In this document: in pieces, positions 50,096 through 59,188 of the stretch
Numbering within the stretch: the first letter of the stretch is position 1
Layout of the letters: every line of letters begins with the position of its first letter
Source: an uncultured Alistipes sp.
GTDB taxonomy: Bacteria > Bacteroidota > Bacteroidia > Bacteroidales > Rikenellaceae
Direction of reading: 5' to 3'
DNA: 64,000 nt
Assembly (NCBI GenBank): GCA_900768045.1
Contig: CAAGBL010000042.1
Location: 19,165-83,164 of the forward strand
Notes under the pieces: model-generated
What the model was told of the DNA's origin: nothing
Seen by the model: only the letters and a program-made list of their open reading frames with translations
The model's database searches: none
Program-made: the position numbers and the translations under genes

Positions 50096-51487
50096 ATGAA
50101 GAAGTTTTTAGCATTAGTCGCTTTTGTTGCGACATTGGTGGGCTGTGTTGCCCCAGTTGAGAAGGCTACTGAGTTCGACAAATTCAACTCTGTTGTCTAT
50201 GAGCTTAATATTCGTCAGGCAACTGAGGAGGGTACCTTTGCTGCTGCTGAGAAGTACTTGCCTGAGCTTAAGAATATGGGCGTAGATATCGTATGGCTTA
50301 TGCCAGTAAGCCCTATCGGTGTTGATGCACGTAAGGGTACACTCGGCTCTTACTACTCAATCATCGACTACAAGGCTATCAACCCTGAGTTCGGTACTAT
50401 GGAGGACTTCGATAAGTTCCTTGCTACGGCTCACGACCTTGGCCTTAAGGTTGTCCTTGATTGGGTTGCTAACCACACATCACGTGATGCTCAGTGGTGG
50501 AACGAAGGTAAGAAGGAGTGGTATATTATGGACGAGAACAACGAGTTCCCTATCGTAATGTACGACTGGACAGATATTGCACAGCTTAACTACGAGAACG
50601 AGGATATGCGTCTTGCTATGATTGACGCTTTGAAGTTCTGGATTGAGAAGGGTGTTGATGGCTATCGTTGCGACGTTGCTATGAATGTTCCTGGTGACTT
50701 CTGGGCTGAGGCATGGAAGCAGGTGCGTGAGATTAACCCTGATGTATACCTCTTGGCTGAGGGCGAGGAGCAGTGGTTGCATGAGTCAGGCTTCGAGGTT
50801 ACTTATGCTTGGGAGCTTCACCACATCTTCAACGCTATGGCTAAGGGTGGCAGCGAGACTAAGAATGTTGCTGGCGACGGCACTATCAAGACCGATGCTA
50901 AGTATGTTAAGGATCTTAAGGAGTATCTCGAGCGTGACGACGAGAAGTATCCAGCTCCTGCTATGCGTCTTATGTTTACCTCTAACCACGACGAGAACTC
51001 ATGGGCAGGTACCGAGTTTGAGCGTATGGGCGATGCACACAAGCCCTTCGCAGCTCTTACTTTCGTGTTGCCAAAGTCTCAGCCACTCATCTACACTGGT
51101 CAGGAGATTGGTCTAAACCGTCGTTTGGCATTCTTCGAGAAGGACTCTGTTAAGGAGCTTGTTGACTTGGAGTATGGTAAGGAGTATCGTGAGTTCTACA
51201 AGTCGCTCTGCTCATTCCGTCACAACAACTCAGCTTTGGCTGCTGGCGAGAATGTTGCTCCTATGGTATTTGTTGAGGGTGCATCGGAGAACGTATTGGC
51301 GTTTACACGTGCAAACGAGGAGAATACAGTATTCTGTATCTTCAACTTCTCGGCTGAGCCTGCATCGCTCACTATCACTGAGGCTGAGGCTGGCGACTAC
51401 GCTTGCATCTGTGGCCAGACTAAGAGCTTCAAGGCTGGCGATGTTGTAGAGCTTGAGCCATGGGGCTACATGCTTCTTAATAAGTAG
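50096..51487 (+). CDS. GH13 alpha-amylase family lipoprotein
   Basis: 463 residues, lipobox TLVGC (Cys17). The barrel starts almost immediately, with no carbohydrate-binding module. Catalytic residues are Asp193 ('DGYRCDVAM'), Glu222 ('LLAEGEEQ') and Asp299 ('TSNHDENSW'). It is a paralogue of the next gene, with many matching segments ('MGVDIVWLMPVSPIG', 'GSYYSIIDYKAINPEFG'). The gene is 17 bp after the previous GH13 gene. It likely processes oligosaccharides at the cell envelope. Confidence 0.92.
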   Translation: MKKFLALVAFVATLVGCVAPVEKATEFDKFNSVVYELNIRQATEEGTFAAAEKYLPELKNMGVDIVWLMPVSPIGVDARKGTLGSYYSIIDYKAINPEFGTMEDFDKFLATAHDLGLKVVLDWVANHTSRDAQWWNEGKKEWYIMDENNEFPIVMYDWTDIAQLNYENEDMRLAMIDALKFWIEKGVDGYRCDVAMNVPGDFWAEAWKQVREINPDVYLLAEGEEQWLHESGFEVTYAWELHHIFNAMAKGGSETKNVAGDGTIKTDAKYVKDLKEYLERDDEKYPAPAMRLMFTSNHDENSWAGTEFERMGDAHKPFAALTFVLPKSQPLIYTGQEIGLNRRLAFFEKDSVKELVDLEYGKEYREFYKSLCSFRHNNSALAAGENVAPMVFVEGASENVLAFTRANEENTVFCIFNFSAEPASLTITEAEAGDYACICGQTKSFKAGDVVELEPWGYMLLNK

Positions 51488-51499
51488 TATCTAATATTG

Positions 51500-51622
51500 G
51501 AGAGTGACTAAAAAGGCGAATTTCTGCGTTACGCTTGCCCTCAAAATGCTCATTTACACTTCAGTAAACTGCACTTTTTGGGGCTTTGCAAGCCTAAAAC
51601 TTCGCTCTTTTTAGCCACTCTC
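51500..51622. repeat. 123-bp imperfect inverted repeat between two GH13 paralogues
   Basis: GAGAGTGACTAAAAAG (51500-51515) pairs with CTTTTTAGCCACTCTC (51607-51622) with one mismatch, and weaker pairing continues inward to a TTTAC/GTAAA tip. It holds no ORF and no T-run. A separate terminator follows at 51631. Confidence 0.75.
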
Positions 51623-51630
51623 ACATTTTG

Positions 51631-51668
51631 GAGGATGACCAACACTTTATTAGTTATCCTCTTTTTTT
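51631..51668 (+). terminator. Terminator before the third GH13 gene
   Basis: GAGGATGACCAAC (51631-51643) pairs with GTTATCCTC (51653-51661; partial), then seven T residues. It ends 7 bp before the next ATG. Confidence 0.65.
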
Positions 51669-51674
51669 AACGTT

Positions 51675-52961
51675 ATGATGTATAAAAATCCAGAGTGGAG
51701 TCGCTCGGCGGTGCTCTACGAGATGAACCTCCGTCAGCTGACCTCTGAGGGTACATTTGCGGCAGCTATCGAGCGCCTTGCGTTTCTACGCTCGGTGGGC
51801 GTTGATGCCATCTGGCTTATGCCAATATACCCCATTGGAGAGCAGGGACGTAAGGGTTCTCTCGGCTCCTATTACTCCATACGTGACTATAAGGGCATAA
51901 ACCCCGAGTTTGGTACTGTGGAGGAGTTTCGTAAGTTTGTAGATGCGGCACATGCCCTCGGTATGAAGGTTTTGTTGGACTGGGTGGCTAACCACACAGC
52001 TCGTGATGCTCGCTGGATTAGTGAGAAGCCTGCGGATTGGTATGAGCGTGACGAGCGTGGCGAGGCTAAGGTACCTTGGGACTGGACCGATACAGCAAAG
52101 CTAAACTACGCCAACCACGATGTGTGGCTTGGACAGATCGACGCCATGCGCTATTGGGTTGAGGAGTTTAAAGTAGATGGCTTTAGGTGTGATATGGCTA
52201 TGTTGGTGCCTATTGAGTTTTGGCAGGAGGCATCAGCGGAGCTGCATCGCATAAACCCCGATATATTTATGTTGGCAGAGGCCGAGGAGGATAACCTCTT
52301 TAACAAGGCCTTCAACATGAGCTATCAGTGGAATGTCCACCATATCATGGTTGACATTGCTAAGGGAGCTCGTCGTGTTTGGGATTTGCGCAATGCTATA
52401 CACTCGGAGCGAGCGAGGTATCCTCGTGAGGCTATGCGCATGAGCTTTACCTCAAACCACGATGAAAATTCGTGGAGTGGCTCCGAGCAGCAGAGGTTTG
52501 GCGCTGCCCTCGAGGTGATGACGGCTATGACCTTCCTTATGCCCTCGACAATGCCACTTATATATACTGGTCAGGAGGTGGGCTATAACCACTCCTTCGA
52601 GTTCTTCGAGCGTGATGCTATACCCGAGGCTGCATACACCGAAAACCGCACTACGGAGCTATACCGTCGACTCACAGCGCTTAAGCATCGTGAGCGTTCG
52701 TTAGACGCTGGCGAGTGGGGTGGCGAGGTCATCGAGATTGAGAATAATGCCAAGGATTGCATGATGACTTTTGTGCGTGAGGTTGAGGGCAGTAGGGTTG
52801 TAGCGATTATGAACCTCTCGCCATATACTATCCATGCCGATTTCCGCACGGGAATATATGCGGGCGACTATATCGATGCCATGAGTGGCGAGCATGTCTA
52901 CTTAGACGAGCATGTCGAGCGAGATATTGCCCCTTGGTGTTACCAAATATTAATAAAGTAA
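51675..52961 (+). CDS. GH13 alpha-amylase family enzyme without export signal
   Basis: 428 residues, starting 'MMYKNPEWSRSAVLYEMNLR' with no signal peptide, so it is predicted cytoplasmic. Catalytic Asp173 ('DGFRCDMAM'), Glu202 ('MLAEAEEDNL') and Asp263 ('TSNHDENSW') align with the preceding paralogue. It likely cuts malto-oligosaccharides after import by the GPH transporter. It sits between a 123-bp inverted repeat plus terminator and the next GH13 gene (13 bp downstream). Confidence 0.9.
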   Translation: MMYKNPEWSRSAVLYEMNLRQLTSEGTFAAAIERLAFLRSVGVDAIWLMPIYPIGEQGRKGSLGSYYSIRDYKGINPEFGTVEEFRKFVDAAHALGMKVLLDWVANHTARDARWISEKPADWYERDERGEAKVPWDWTDTAKLNYANHDVWLGQIDAMRYWVEEFKVDGFRCDMAMLVPIEFWQEASAELHRINPDIFMLAEAEEDNLFNKAFNMSYQWNVHHIMVDIAKGARRVWDLRNAIHSERARYPREAMRMSFTSNHDENSWSGSEQQRFGAALEVMTAMTFLMPSTMPLIYTGQEVGYNHSFEFFERDAIPEAAYTENRTTELYRRLTALKHRERSLDAGEWGGEVIEIENNAKDCMMTFVREVEGSRVVAIMNLSPYTIHADFRTGIYAGDYIDAMSGEHVYLDEHVERDIAPWCYQILIK

Positions 52962-52974
52962 AAAATACTTAGAT

Positions 52975-54840
52975 ATGAAGCGAGTTTTAATGTTCGTAGC
53001 TCTTGCCTGCATCTCTCTATCTACGTATGCAGCAAAGCCTAAGTTCGAGGTTAAGCACCTTGAGCCGCTATCATGGTGGGTGGGCATGACAACGCCTTTG
53101 CAGCTTATGGTAAATGCTGATGGTGTCTCTGCTTACGATGTGGTAATATTGCCTGAGGGACAAGGTGTTGAGCTTAAGGCTGTGCATAAGGCCGATAGTC
53201 CAAACTATCTCTTCCTTGATGTTGCTATTGCCTCAGATGCACAACCAGGAGAGTATATCTTGCGCTTTAGCAACGGACGCTCTAAGCACGATGTAAAGTA
53301 CCGCATTGACGAGCGCCGAGAGGGCTCACGTGAGCGTCAGAGCTTTACCAATGCCGACTTTGTATATCTTATCATGCCTGACCGCTTTGCTAATGGCGAT
53401 GCGAGCAACGACAATACTAATGATACTGCCGAGAAGGTTGACCGCTCGAAGCCTTGGTTGCGCCATGGTGGCGACTTGCAGGGTATGATTGACCACCTCG
53501 ACTATATCGCTGACCTCGGTGCTACAGCCATCTGGTCGACACCTCTCCTCCTCGATAATGAGAATGGTGCCTCGTATCATGGCTACTCGTGCAGCGACTA
53601 CTATCGTATCGATCCACGCTTTGGCTCTAACGAGTTGTACAGAACATACGTTGAGGAGTGCCACAAGCACGGCCTAAAGGTTATCATGGACGTTGTGCCT
53701 AACCATAGTTCAACTACGCACTGGTGGTACGACGACCAGCCCTTTGAGGATTGGACGCATAAGTGGGATAGCTACACTCAGTCGAACTGGACATTCTCGA
53801 CAAACATGGACTTCAACGCCTCGAAGGCTGATTTGTATCAGATGGAGAGTGGCTGGTTTGACCGTTCGATGGCTGATATGAACCTCGACAACGAGTACCT
53901 GCTAAACTACTTCAAGCAGTGGGCTGTATGGTGGGTTGAGTATGCTGATTTGGACGGCTTCCGTGTAGATACCTATCCTTATAACGAGAAGCAGCCTATG
54001 AGCGAGTGGTGCAAGTCGGTTATGGCTGAGTATCCTAACTTCAATATCGTTGGCGAGGTGTGGACATCGTCTATCCCTCAGCTTGCATATTGGCAGGGTG
54101 GCAACTACAACAAAGATGGCTTCAACTCTCACCTAAAGTCTATTATGGACTTCCCATTGCACGACGCAATGCGTTCGGCTATGTGCGAGGGCGGTGGCGA
54201 TGGTGGCTGGGGCCAGGGTATGACTCGTATTTATGAGACCTTGTCGCACGACTTCGTATATCACGACCTTTCGAATATGATGATTATGGCCGATAACCAC
54301 GACACTGAGCGTATTGGCGACGTGTGCGACGGCGATGTTCGCAAGCTAAAGATTGTGCATACGCTCCTCTGTACTATGCGTGGTATGCCTCAGATGCTCT
54401 ATGGCGATGAGCTCTTGTTCCGCTCGTCAGACCGCTCTATGGGCCACCCAACGCTTCGTTGTGATTTCCCTGGTGGCTGGGCTGGCGACGAGAAGAACCT
54501 CTTCGATAAGTCTCAGCACGAGGGCGATGCTAAGGTGTTGTACGACTACACTCGCAAGTTGATTAACTGGCGTAAGTCGAAGGAGGTTATCCACTCTGGT
54601 AAGACTCTCCACTTTATCGACCGTGACAATACCTACGCCTTCTTCCGCTATAACGATACCGACGTAGTGTTTGTCTATATCAACAACTCGGGCCGTGAGC
54701 ACGAGATTCCTTGGGAGCGTTACAAGGAGATTTCGTCTGACCTTGTTGAGGGTGTCGATGTAGTTACAGGCGAGACTGTTACGATGAAGGGTTATAAGGT
54801 TGCTCCTATGACTGCTCTTGTAGTTGAGTTTAAGCGTTAG
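52975..54840 (+). CDS. Periplasmic neopullulanase/cyclomaltodextrinase-like GH13 enzyme (SusA-like)
   Basis: 621 residues with signal peptide about 1-20 (cleavage near YAA) and no lipobox. An N-terminal Ig-like domain (about 22-115) precedes the barrel, as in neopullulanase/SusA enzymes. Catalytic Asp332 ('DGFRVDTYPYN'), Glu361 ('IVGEVWTSS') and Asp443 ('MADNHDTER'). SusA homologues act in the periplasm on oligosaccharides brought through the outer membrane. This gene closes the cluster. No SusC/SusD pair is encoded here, so the outer-membrane route is not visible. Confidence 0.92.
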   Translation: MKRVLMFVALACISLSTYAAKPKFEVKHLEPLSWWVGMTTPLQLMVNADGVSAYDVVILPEGQGVELKAVHKADSPNYLFLDVAIASDAQPGEYILRFSNGRSKHDVKYRIDERREGSRERQSFTNADFVYLIMPDRFANGDASNDNTNDTAEKVDRSKPWLRHGGDLQGMIDHLDYIADLGATAIWSTPLLLDNENGASYHGYSCSDYYRIDPRFGSNELYRTYVEECHKHGLKVIMDVVPNHSSTTHWWYDDQPFEDWTHKWDSYTQSNWTFSTNMDFNASKADLYQMESGWFDRSMADMNLDNEYLLNYFKQWAVWWVEYADLDGFRVDTYPYNEKQPMSEWCKSVMAEYPNFNIVGEVWTSSIPQLAYWQGGNYNKDGFNSHLKSIMDFPLHDAMRSAMCEGGGDGGWGQGMTRIYETLSHDFVYHDLSNMMIMADNHDTERIGDVCDGDVRKLKIVHTLLCTMRGMPQMLYGDELLFRSSDRSMGHPTLRCDFPGGWAGDEKNLFDKSQHEGDAKVLYDYTRKLINWRKSKEVIHSGKTLHFIDRDNTYAFFRYNDTDVVFVYINNSGREHEIPWERYKEISSDLVEGVDVVTGETVTMKGYKVAPMTALVVEFKR

Positions 54841-54908
54841 AGCAACAAAATATATCTGTGTGCGCAGTGGGCTTTGGCTCGCTGCGCATAATTTTTTGAT
54901 ATATTTTC

Positions 54909-54939
54909 TTGGATTATCATCTAAAATATCATATATTTG
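54909..54939 (+). promoter_or_regulatory. Promoter of the coiled-coil protein gene
   Basis: TATATTTG at 54932-54939 with TTGG at 54909-54912 (19-nt spacer). Confidence 0.6.
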
Positions 54940-54969
54940 TAGAGCATAATCACTAAAACTAATCCTATT

Positions 54970-55413
54970 ATGAAGAGATTTATTGTTGTTATCATAGCAA
55001 TTTTTGCAGCTTCACACTGCTTTGCTCAGGAGATTGCTAACAATGCACTACTCGAGGCTCAGATTCGTTATGACGAGGCTGTTTTGGCTCAGAAGCAGGC
55101 TACTACAGAGATGCGCAACGAGGAGCGCCGTGTGGCTGATGCGTCTGCCCAGCGCCTTGCAGAGTGCAAGTCAGAGCTTCAGGTTACTAAGCATAACTAC
55201 AAGGCTGTTGTAGCCGAGCAGAAGCAGCGTGTGGCAGATGCTAAGCGTGAGCTTCAGAGTGTTACAATGCGCTATAAGGAGGAATCGGTACGCTGTAAGA
55301 AGGAGATTTCGGCTGCCAAGGCTAATACCAAGTCGGTGCTTGCTGAGCGCAAGAGTCAGGTGGCACGTGCCAAGGCCGATATTGCTCGAATAAAGGCTGA
55401 GACTCAGAAGTAG
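54970..55413 (+). CDS. Small exported coiled-coil protein, function unknown
   Basis: 147 residues. A signal peptide (about 1-19, 'AASHCFAQ') is followed by one long heptad-patterned helix rich in Lys, Glu, Arg and Ala, with phrases such as 'AVLAQKQATTEMRNEERR', 'VAEQKQRVADAKREL' and 'VLAERKSQVARAKADI'. No enzymatic motif or membrane segment beyond the signal. The coding stretch contains repeated blocks ('QRVADAKREL', 'SQVARAKADI') that suggest internal duplication. It has its own promoter and a strong terminator. Confidence 0.75.
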   Translation: MKRFIVVIIAIFAASHCFAQEIANNALLEAQIRYDEAVLAQKQATTEMRNEERRVADASAQRLAECKSELQVTKHNYKAVVAEQKQRVADAKRELQSVTMRYKEESVRCKKEISAAKANTKSVLAERKSQVARAKADIARIKAETQK

Positions 55414-55441
55414 TTTTACTACTTTGCATGCCTTACCATAG

Positions 55442-55482
55442 GGGAGGATAGTGGACAATAGTTGGTCCATTATCCTCCCTTT
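55442..55482 (+). terminator. Terminator of the coiled-coil protein gene
   Basis: GGGAGGATAGTGGAC (55442-55456) pairs with GTCCATTATCCTCCC (55465-55479), one G-T pair, followed by a short T-rich tail. Confidence 0.85.
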
Positions 55483-55564
55483 ATGCATTTATTACACACT
55501 ATTACTAAAAATATCCGCATATTTTAACCTATATGCATGATTTTTTAATAAATATGAGCTATTA

Positions 55565-55596
55565 TTTGCTACGCAAAATAATAAATTGTATATTTG
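55565..55596 (+). promoter_or_regulatory. Promoter of the 934-residue lipoprotein gene
   Basis: TTTG 55565-55568, 20-nt spacer, TATATTTG 55589-55596: full consensus. Leader about 50 nt. Confidence 0.8.
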
Positions 55597-55651
55597 TAAT
55601 CTAATAGTTGACAAATAGATATTTAAGACAACAATTTTATATTTTACATTT

Positions 55652-58456
55652 ATGAAACGATTTTTACTTAATGTGAAGGCTATGTTTGCTGCCATTGCTT
55701 TGGTTGCAACTGTAGCTACTTTGTCTGTGTCGTGTCAGTATGACGACACAGGTATCTGGGATAAGATTGGAGAGCTTGAGCAAGACATCGCAGCTCTTCA
55801 GGAGCGTCTCGATACTGAGCTCGCAGCTATCAAGGCTCTTATCGACGGTCAGGTAACTGTGAAGGACGTTCAGCAGCAGTCTGACGGTAGCAAGATTATC
55901 ACTCTTTCTGATGGTTCACGCATCACTGTATATCCTAAGGGTGGTGGCTATAGCAACCTTATCACTATCGTTGAGCAGGATGGTGTGAAGTACTGGGCTA
56001 TGTACGACGGTATTGGCAACGCTTCGCCAATCCAGATTAATGGCAAGTACGTGCAGGTGGCAGACATCGCTCCTCAGACACAGGTTGTTGATGGCGCTAT
56101 CGAGGTGTCGTTCGACGGCGGTAACACATGGATTAAGACTGGCTACACAGAGTCTGTTGTCGACAGCATCATCAAGGATGTTGAGGTTGTTTACTCTGAC
56201 TGGCAGACCGACGCTGAGGGCAATCCTTTGGCTATCTACTGCAAGATTACCTTCGCTGATGGCTCAGTAGCTAAGATTGGTATGCAGAATGGTAAGCTCG
56301 TATTGCCTTTCGACATGATCTTCGTACCTTACGGTGCTGATGTTCCATTCACTATCGAGGTTAGCGATGTTGCTGACTATATGTACACCACACCACGTGG
56401 CTGGGAGTGCGACGTTGAGTTTAACGCTAAGAAGGGCTTTATGACACTCACATTCTACGCTCCAACCCTCGAGATGATTGAGTCTGGTGCGGCTGTAAAC
56501 GAAGGTGTTGCTAAGCTCATGGTAGTATTCAACAATGGCTCTACATCTATTGCCTCTATCAAGCTTTCTACCAATCCTGCAAAGGTTGACTTCACAAACG
56601 AGGGTGTATACCTCGAGGCTGGCTACGGCACTAACTATCTCCTCTATGGTCTTCTTCCTAAGGGTAGCTTTAAGCCTGCAACAATCATTACAGGCTGTAA
56701 TAAGGTTCTCACAGAAAACACAACAGTAAGCGGTGTCAGCCAGCTTACACTCACAGAGTCAAACGAGGTATTTATCCCATTCTCTGAGCTACGTAGCAAT
56801 GGTGTTGATGCAGGTAAGGAGTACGTATTCTGGTATGTAGCTCCTCGTAGCGACGAGAATGATGCTTTGTATGTTCTTGAGTCAGAGCTTGTCTCAGAGG
56901 TCTATAAGCATAGCTCAGTAGCCTTTGCTGTTACTGCTGAGTCATTCTTCGACGCAGATGTTAAATTTGATGTTGTTGGCTCTGAGGGCTACATGCTCGG
57001 TCTTGTTCCTGCTGATGAGTTCTCGGCATCTGAGCTTGCTGCATACTACACCGAGAACTACGACTACCTCAATGCTTCACGTACCGATGTTGCCTTTGCA
57101 GGCTCTATCCTCGAGCTTTTGGAGCGCAGCCAGCCACTCGAGTATGGTACTGAGTATGTTTTGTGGTATATCGCACAGAACAAGAACCGCCGCATTATCG
57201 AGGATAACGTTCTCTATTGGAGCTTCTCTACTAAGGACTTTGCTGAGGGTGGCGAGCTCGAGGTAGAGGTTGTTGGCGAGCCTGTTGTTAGCTACCAGAG
57301 CATCGATGTAAATATCAACTCTACAGGTAATCATATCATGCTTGCTTACAAGGTGTTGCCTTCATATATGGCCACTGGATACCCTGATGATGCCCGCATT
57401 ATCAAGATGCTTATGTCTGAGGGTGTGAAGACCGTTACTGACGCAGGTGTTGCTGTCTCTTACAACGAGGCTGAGGCTGGCGAGGCTGTCACTTTGTTCG
57501 CTGTTGCTATCGACGAGAATGGTCTTATTGGTAAGCCTTTCCAGCAGGAGTTTACTACTAAGGACTTCGAGTATAACGACCTCACTGTTGCTCTCCATCT
57601 TGTTGATTACAAGGTAGATGACACTCTTATCGCTGTTGAGTGCGAGGGTGCTTCACGCTTCAAGTACATCTACTGCTCACTTACCGATAACAAGTGGAAG
57701 GATGTTTTTGGTGGCACAGCAAAGAAGGCTGGTCAGTATATCATTATGAACCCTAACTCGTCATACGTTTACGACACCGACACTACTCCATTGGTTGACG
57801 GTGGCATCCACCTCAGCGGCCTTAACACTGAGACTGAGTATGTCCTTGTCTGCGTTGCTGTTGACGAGAATGACGTTGTTTCGCAGCCTGCCACATGCTA
57901 CTTCGAGCCTATCGCTAATATCGGTAACATGGTTAAGCGCACCGATGCTAACTGGGCTGAGGGTAAGCCAGTTATCACTCTTGGCGAAACAAGTGAGGTT
58001 GAGTTCTTCAACTTTGTATGGTTCACAACGCCACAGGAGGGCTATGTTGCTTACTCTATGGTTGATCACCCATACAACTTGGTTAGCGACTACTTCGGTA
58101 CAAATGTAAACACTCCTGAGAAACTTATTGCCTATATCGTTGCTGGTTGCGACAATGGCAAGCGTGACTGTGGTCACAAGTGCGAGTACCGCGAGGATGG
58201 CAACTACTCACGCACTTGGCAGGAGATGGAGGATCTCAATGGTGACGGTCGTATTGATTCAGACGAGTGGGTTACTCACACTGAGGACGGCTTCCCAGGT
58301 GTTTATAACTTCTATTTCTACGGTACTAAGGGCGAGCACCGCATCTATGTTACATGGGTAGGCGAGGACGGCAACTTCCACGAGCCATTTGTTTACAATC
58401 CAACTACCGACAAGGAGGAGGAGCTTAATGCTGAGAATTTCCCTGGCTACTTTTAA
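55652..58456 (+). CDS. Large DUF4988-like surface lipoprotein with Ig/FN3-type repeats
   Basis: 934 residues. Lipobox LSVSC (Cys28) is followed by 'QYDDTG', which matches the Bacteroidetes surface-export signal (acidic residues at +3/+4). A short coiled coil ('IGELEQDIAALQERLDTELAA', positions about 38-58) and 'QVTVKDVQQQSDGSKI...GSRITVYPKGG' match the DUF4988 N-terminal region. Four or more Ig/FN3-like modules follow. The C-terminus contains 'LNGDGRIDSDEW', an EF-hand/dockerin-like calcium loop. Ligand and role are unknown; adhesion or glycan binding is plausible. Monocistronic, ending in a GTAC-capped terminator. Confidence 0.87.
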   Translation: MKRFLLNVKAMFAAIALVATVATLSVSCQYDDTGIWDKIGELEQDIAALQERLDTELAAIKALIDGQVTVKDVQQQSDGSKIITLSDGSRITVYPKGGGYSNLITIVEQDGVKYWAMYDGIGNASPIQINGKYVQVADIAPQTQVVDGAIEVSFDGGNTWIKTGYTESVVDSIIKDVEVVYSDWQTDAEGNPLAIYCKITFADGSVAKIGMQNGKLVLPFDMIFVPYGADVPFTIEVSDVADYMYTTPRGWECDVEFNAKKGFMTLTFYAPTLEMIESGAAVNEGVAKLMVVFNNGSTSIASIKLSTNPAKVDFTNEGVYLEAGYGTNYLLYGLLPKGSFKPATIITGCNKVLTENTTVSGVSQLTLTESNEVFIPFSELRSNGVDAGKEYVFWYVAPRSDENDALYVLESELVSEVYKHSSVAFAVTAESFFDADVKFDVVGSEGYMLGLVPADEFSASELAAYYTENYDYLNASRTDVAFAGSILELLERSQPLEYGTEYVLWYIAQNKNRRIIEDNVLYWSFSTKDFAEGGELEVEVVGEPVVSYQSIDVNINSTGNHIMLAYKVLPSYMATGYPDDARIIKMLMSEGVKTVTDAGVAVSYNEAEAGEAVTLFAVAIDENGLIGKPFQQEFTTKDFEYNDLTVALHLVDYKVDDTLIAVECEGASRFKYIYCSLTDNKWKDVFGGTAKKAGQYIIMNPNSSYVYDTDTTPLVDGGIHLSGLNTETEYVLVCVAVDENDVVSQPATCYFEPIANIGNMVKRTDANWAEGKPVITLGETSEVEFFNFVWFTTPQEGYVAYSMVDHPYNLVSDYFGTNVNTPEKLIAYIVAGCDNGKRDCGHKCEYREDGNYSRTWQEMEDLNGDGRIDSDEWVTHTEDGFPGVYNFYFYGTKGEHRIYVTWVGEDGNFHEPFVYNPTTDKEEELNAENFPGYF

Positions 58457-58458
58457 TT

Positions 58459-58548
58459 TGTTGTGATAAGCCGCAATCTGCGGCACATCGTTAAAAGCTG
58501 ACTACCCGAGGCTGTACTTCTTGTACTATCCTCGGGTAGTCCCTTTTT
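58459..58548 (+). terminator. Paired-hairpin terminator of the GTAC-capped family (copy 2)
   Basis: TTGTTGTGATAA is followed by the 6-bp hairpin GCCGCA/TGCGGC. The main stem GACTACCCGAGG (58500-58511) pairs with CCTCGGGTAGTC (58530-58541), capped by CT-GTAC-ttctt-GTAC-TAT, then CCTTTTT. Same order and spacing as 40001-40091 although the main-stem sequence differs. Confidence 0.8.
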
Positions 58549-58865
58549 CGATATGCCACATCTCACGACTTCTGACAACAAATTTTATCTCCCTCATCTC
58601 CCCCATCTTCCTCATTTATCCCATTTATCCATCTTCCCCATCTTCCCCATCTCTCTACCGGCTCTACCCACACCTGTCATGTTGAGCGAAGCGAAACATC
58701 TCTCGGTTGGCGCTAACGTCGAACGTCCGTGCTAACTGTGAGATTCTTCACTACGTTCAGAATGACATTGTAAGCGAGTGGTACGTAGCAACGAAAATTA
58801 TTACTAATTACTCATTACTCACTACTCATTACTCACTACTCATTACTCATTTGATAGTCTCTCCC
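58549..58865. repeat. Intergenic low-complexity region with CCCCATCTT-like and TACTCAT-like repeats
   Basis: 58575-58665 is a pyrimidine-rich array of about 9-nt units (CTTCCCCAT variants). 58667-58718 is a 52-bp block that recurs at 60593-60644, and an imperfect inverted partner of it lies at 58739-58766. 58810-58855 is a tandem of TTACTCAT/CTACTCA units. No credible ORF is present. Confidence 0.65.
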
Positions 58866-58867
58866 AC

Positions 58868-58897
58868 AAAAAAAACGCAGAGCCCTGCGTTTTTTTT
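58868..58897 (-). terminator. Terminator at the end of the DUF721-recF transcript
   Basis: A-run, ACGCAG, loop AGCC, CTGCGT, T-run; abuts the DUF721 stop codon. The symmetric runs make it bidirectional. Confidence 0.75.
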
Positions 58898-59188
58898 CTA
58901 TCTCACTATTATCGCATTTATCAGCCTCACGCCCGCCCTCTCGTTTAGCAACTGCATTATATGGTCACGGCGGAAGAATATCTCGTTGCGCACCACGCTC
59001 GAGCTTATACCTATATATAATATATGGTTTTCGAGGCGTATCTCGTGCGTCTGCATTGCTGCATATTCGCCCACTATCTCTCGCCAATATTCGGGCAGCT
59101 TGCCCTCGGCAATCTTTGCGGCTACGTATGGGCGTTTGAAAAACTCCTCCAATACCTCGCCTATTAGTCGTGTTCGTGTACGTTTCAT
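58898..59188 (-). CDS. DUF721 (DciA-like) protein
   Basis: 96 residues of the DUF721 family: 'LEEFFKRPYVAAKIAEGKLPEYWREIVGEYAAMQTHEIRLEN' runs over about positions 13-54, ending with 'ILYIGISSSVVRNEIFFRR'. DUF721 includes DciA, which loads the replicative helicase in many bacteria. It overlaps the end of recF by 4 bp, a common arrangement in bacteria where this gene sits near DNA replication or repair genes. Confidence 0.88.
   Translation of the reverse strand: MKRTRTRLIGEVLEEFFKRPYVAAKIAEGKLPEYWREIVGEYAAMQTHEIRLENHILYIGISSSVVRNEIFFRRDHIMQLLNERAGVRLINAIIVR

Noticed and set aside
51500..51622. An insertion sequence
   Set aside because: The inverted repeat encloses only about 90 bp without a transposase frame, so at most it could be a non-autonomous element.
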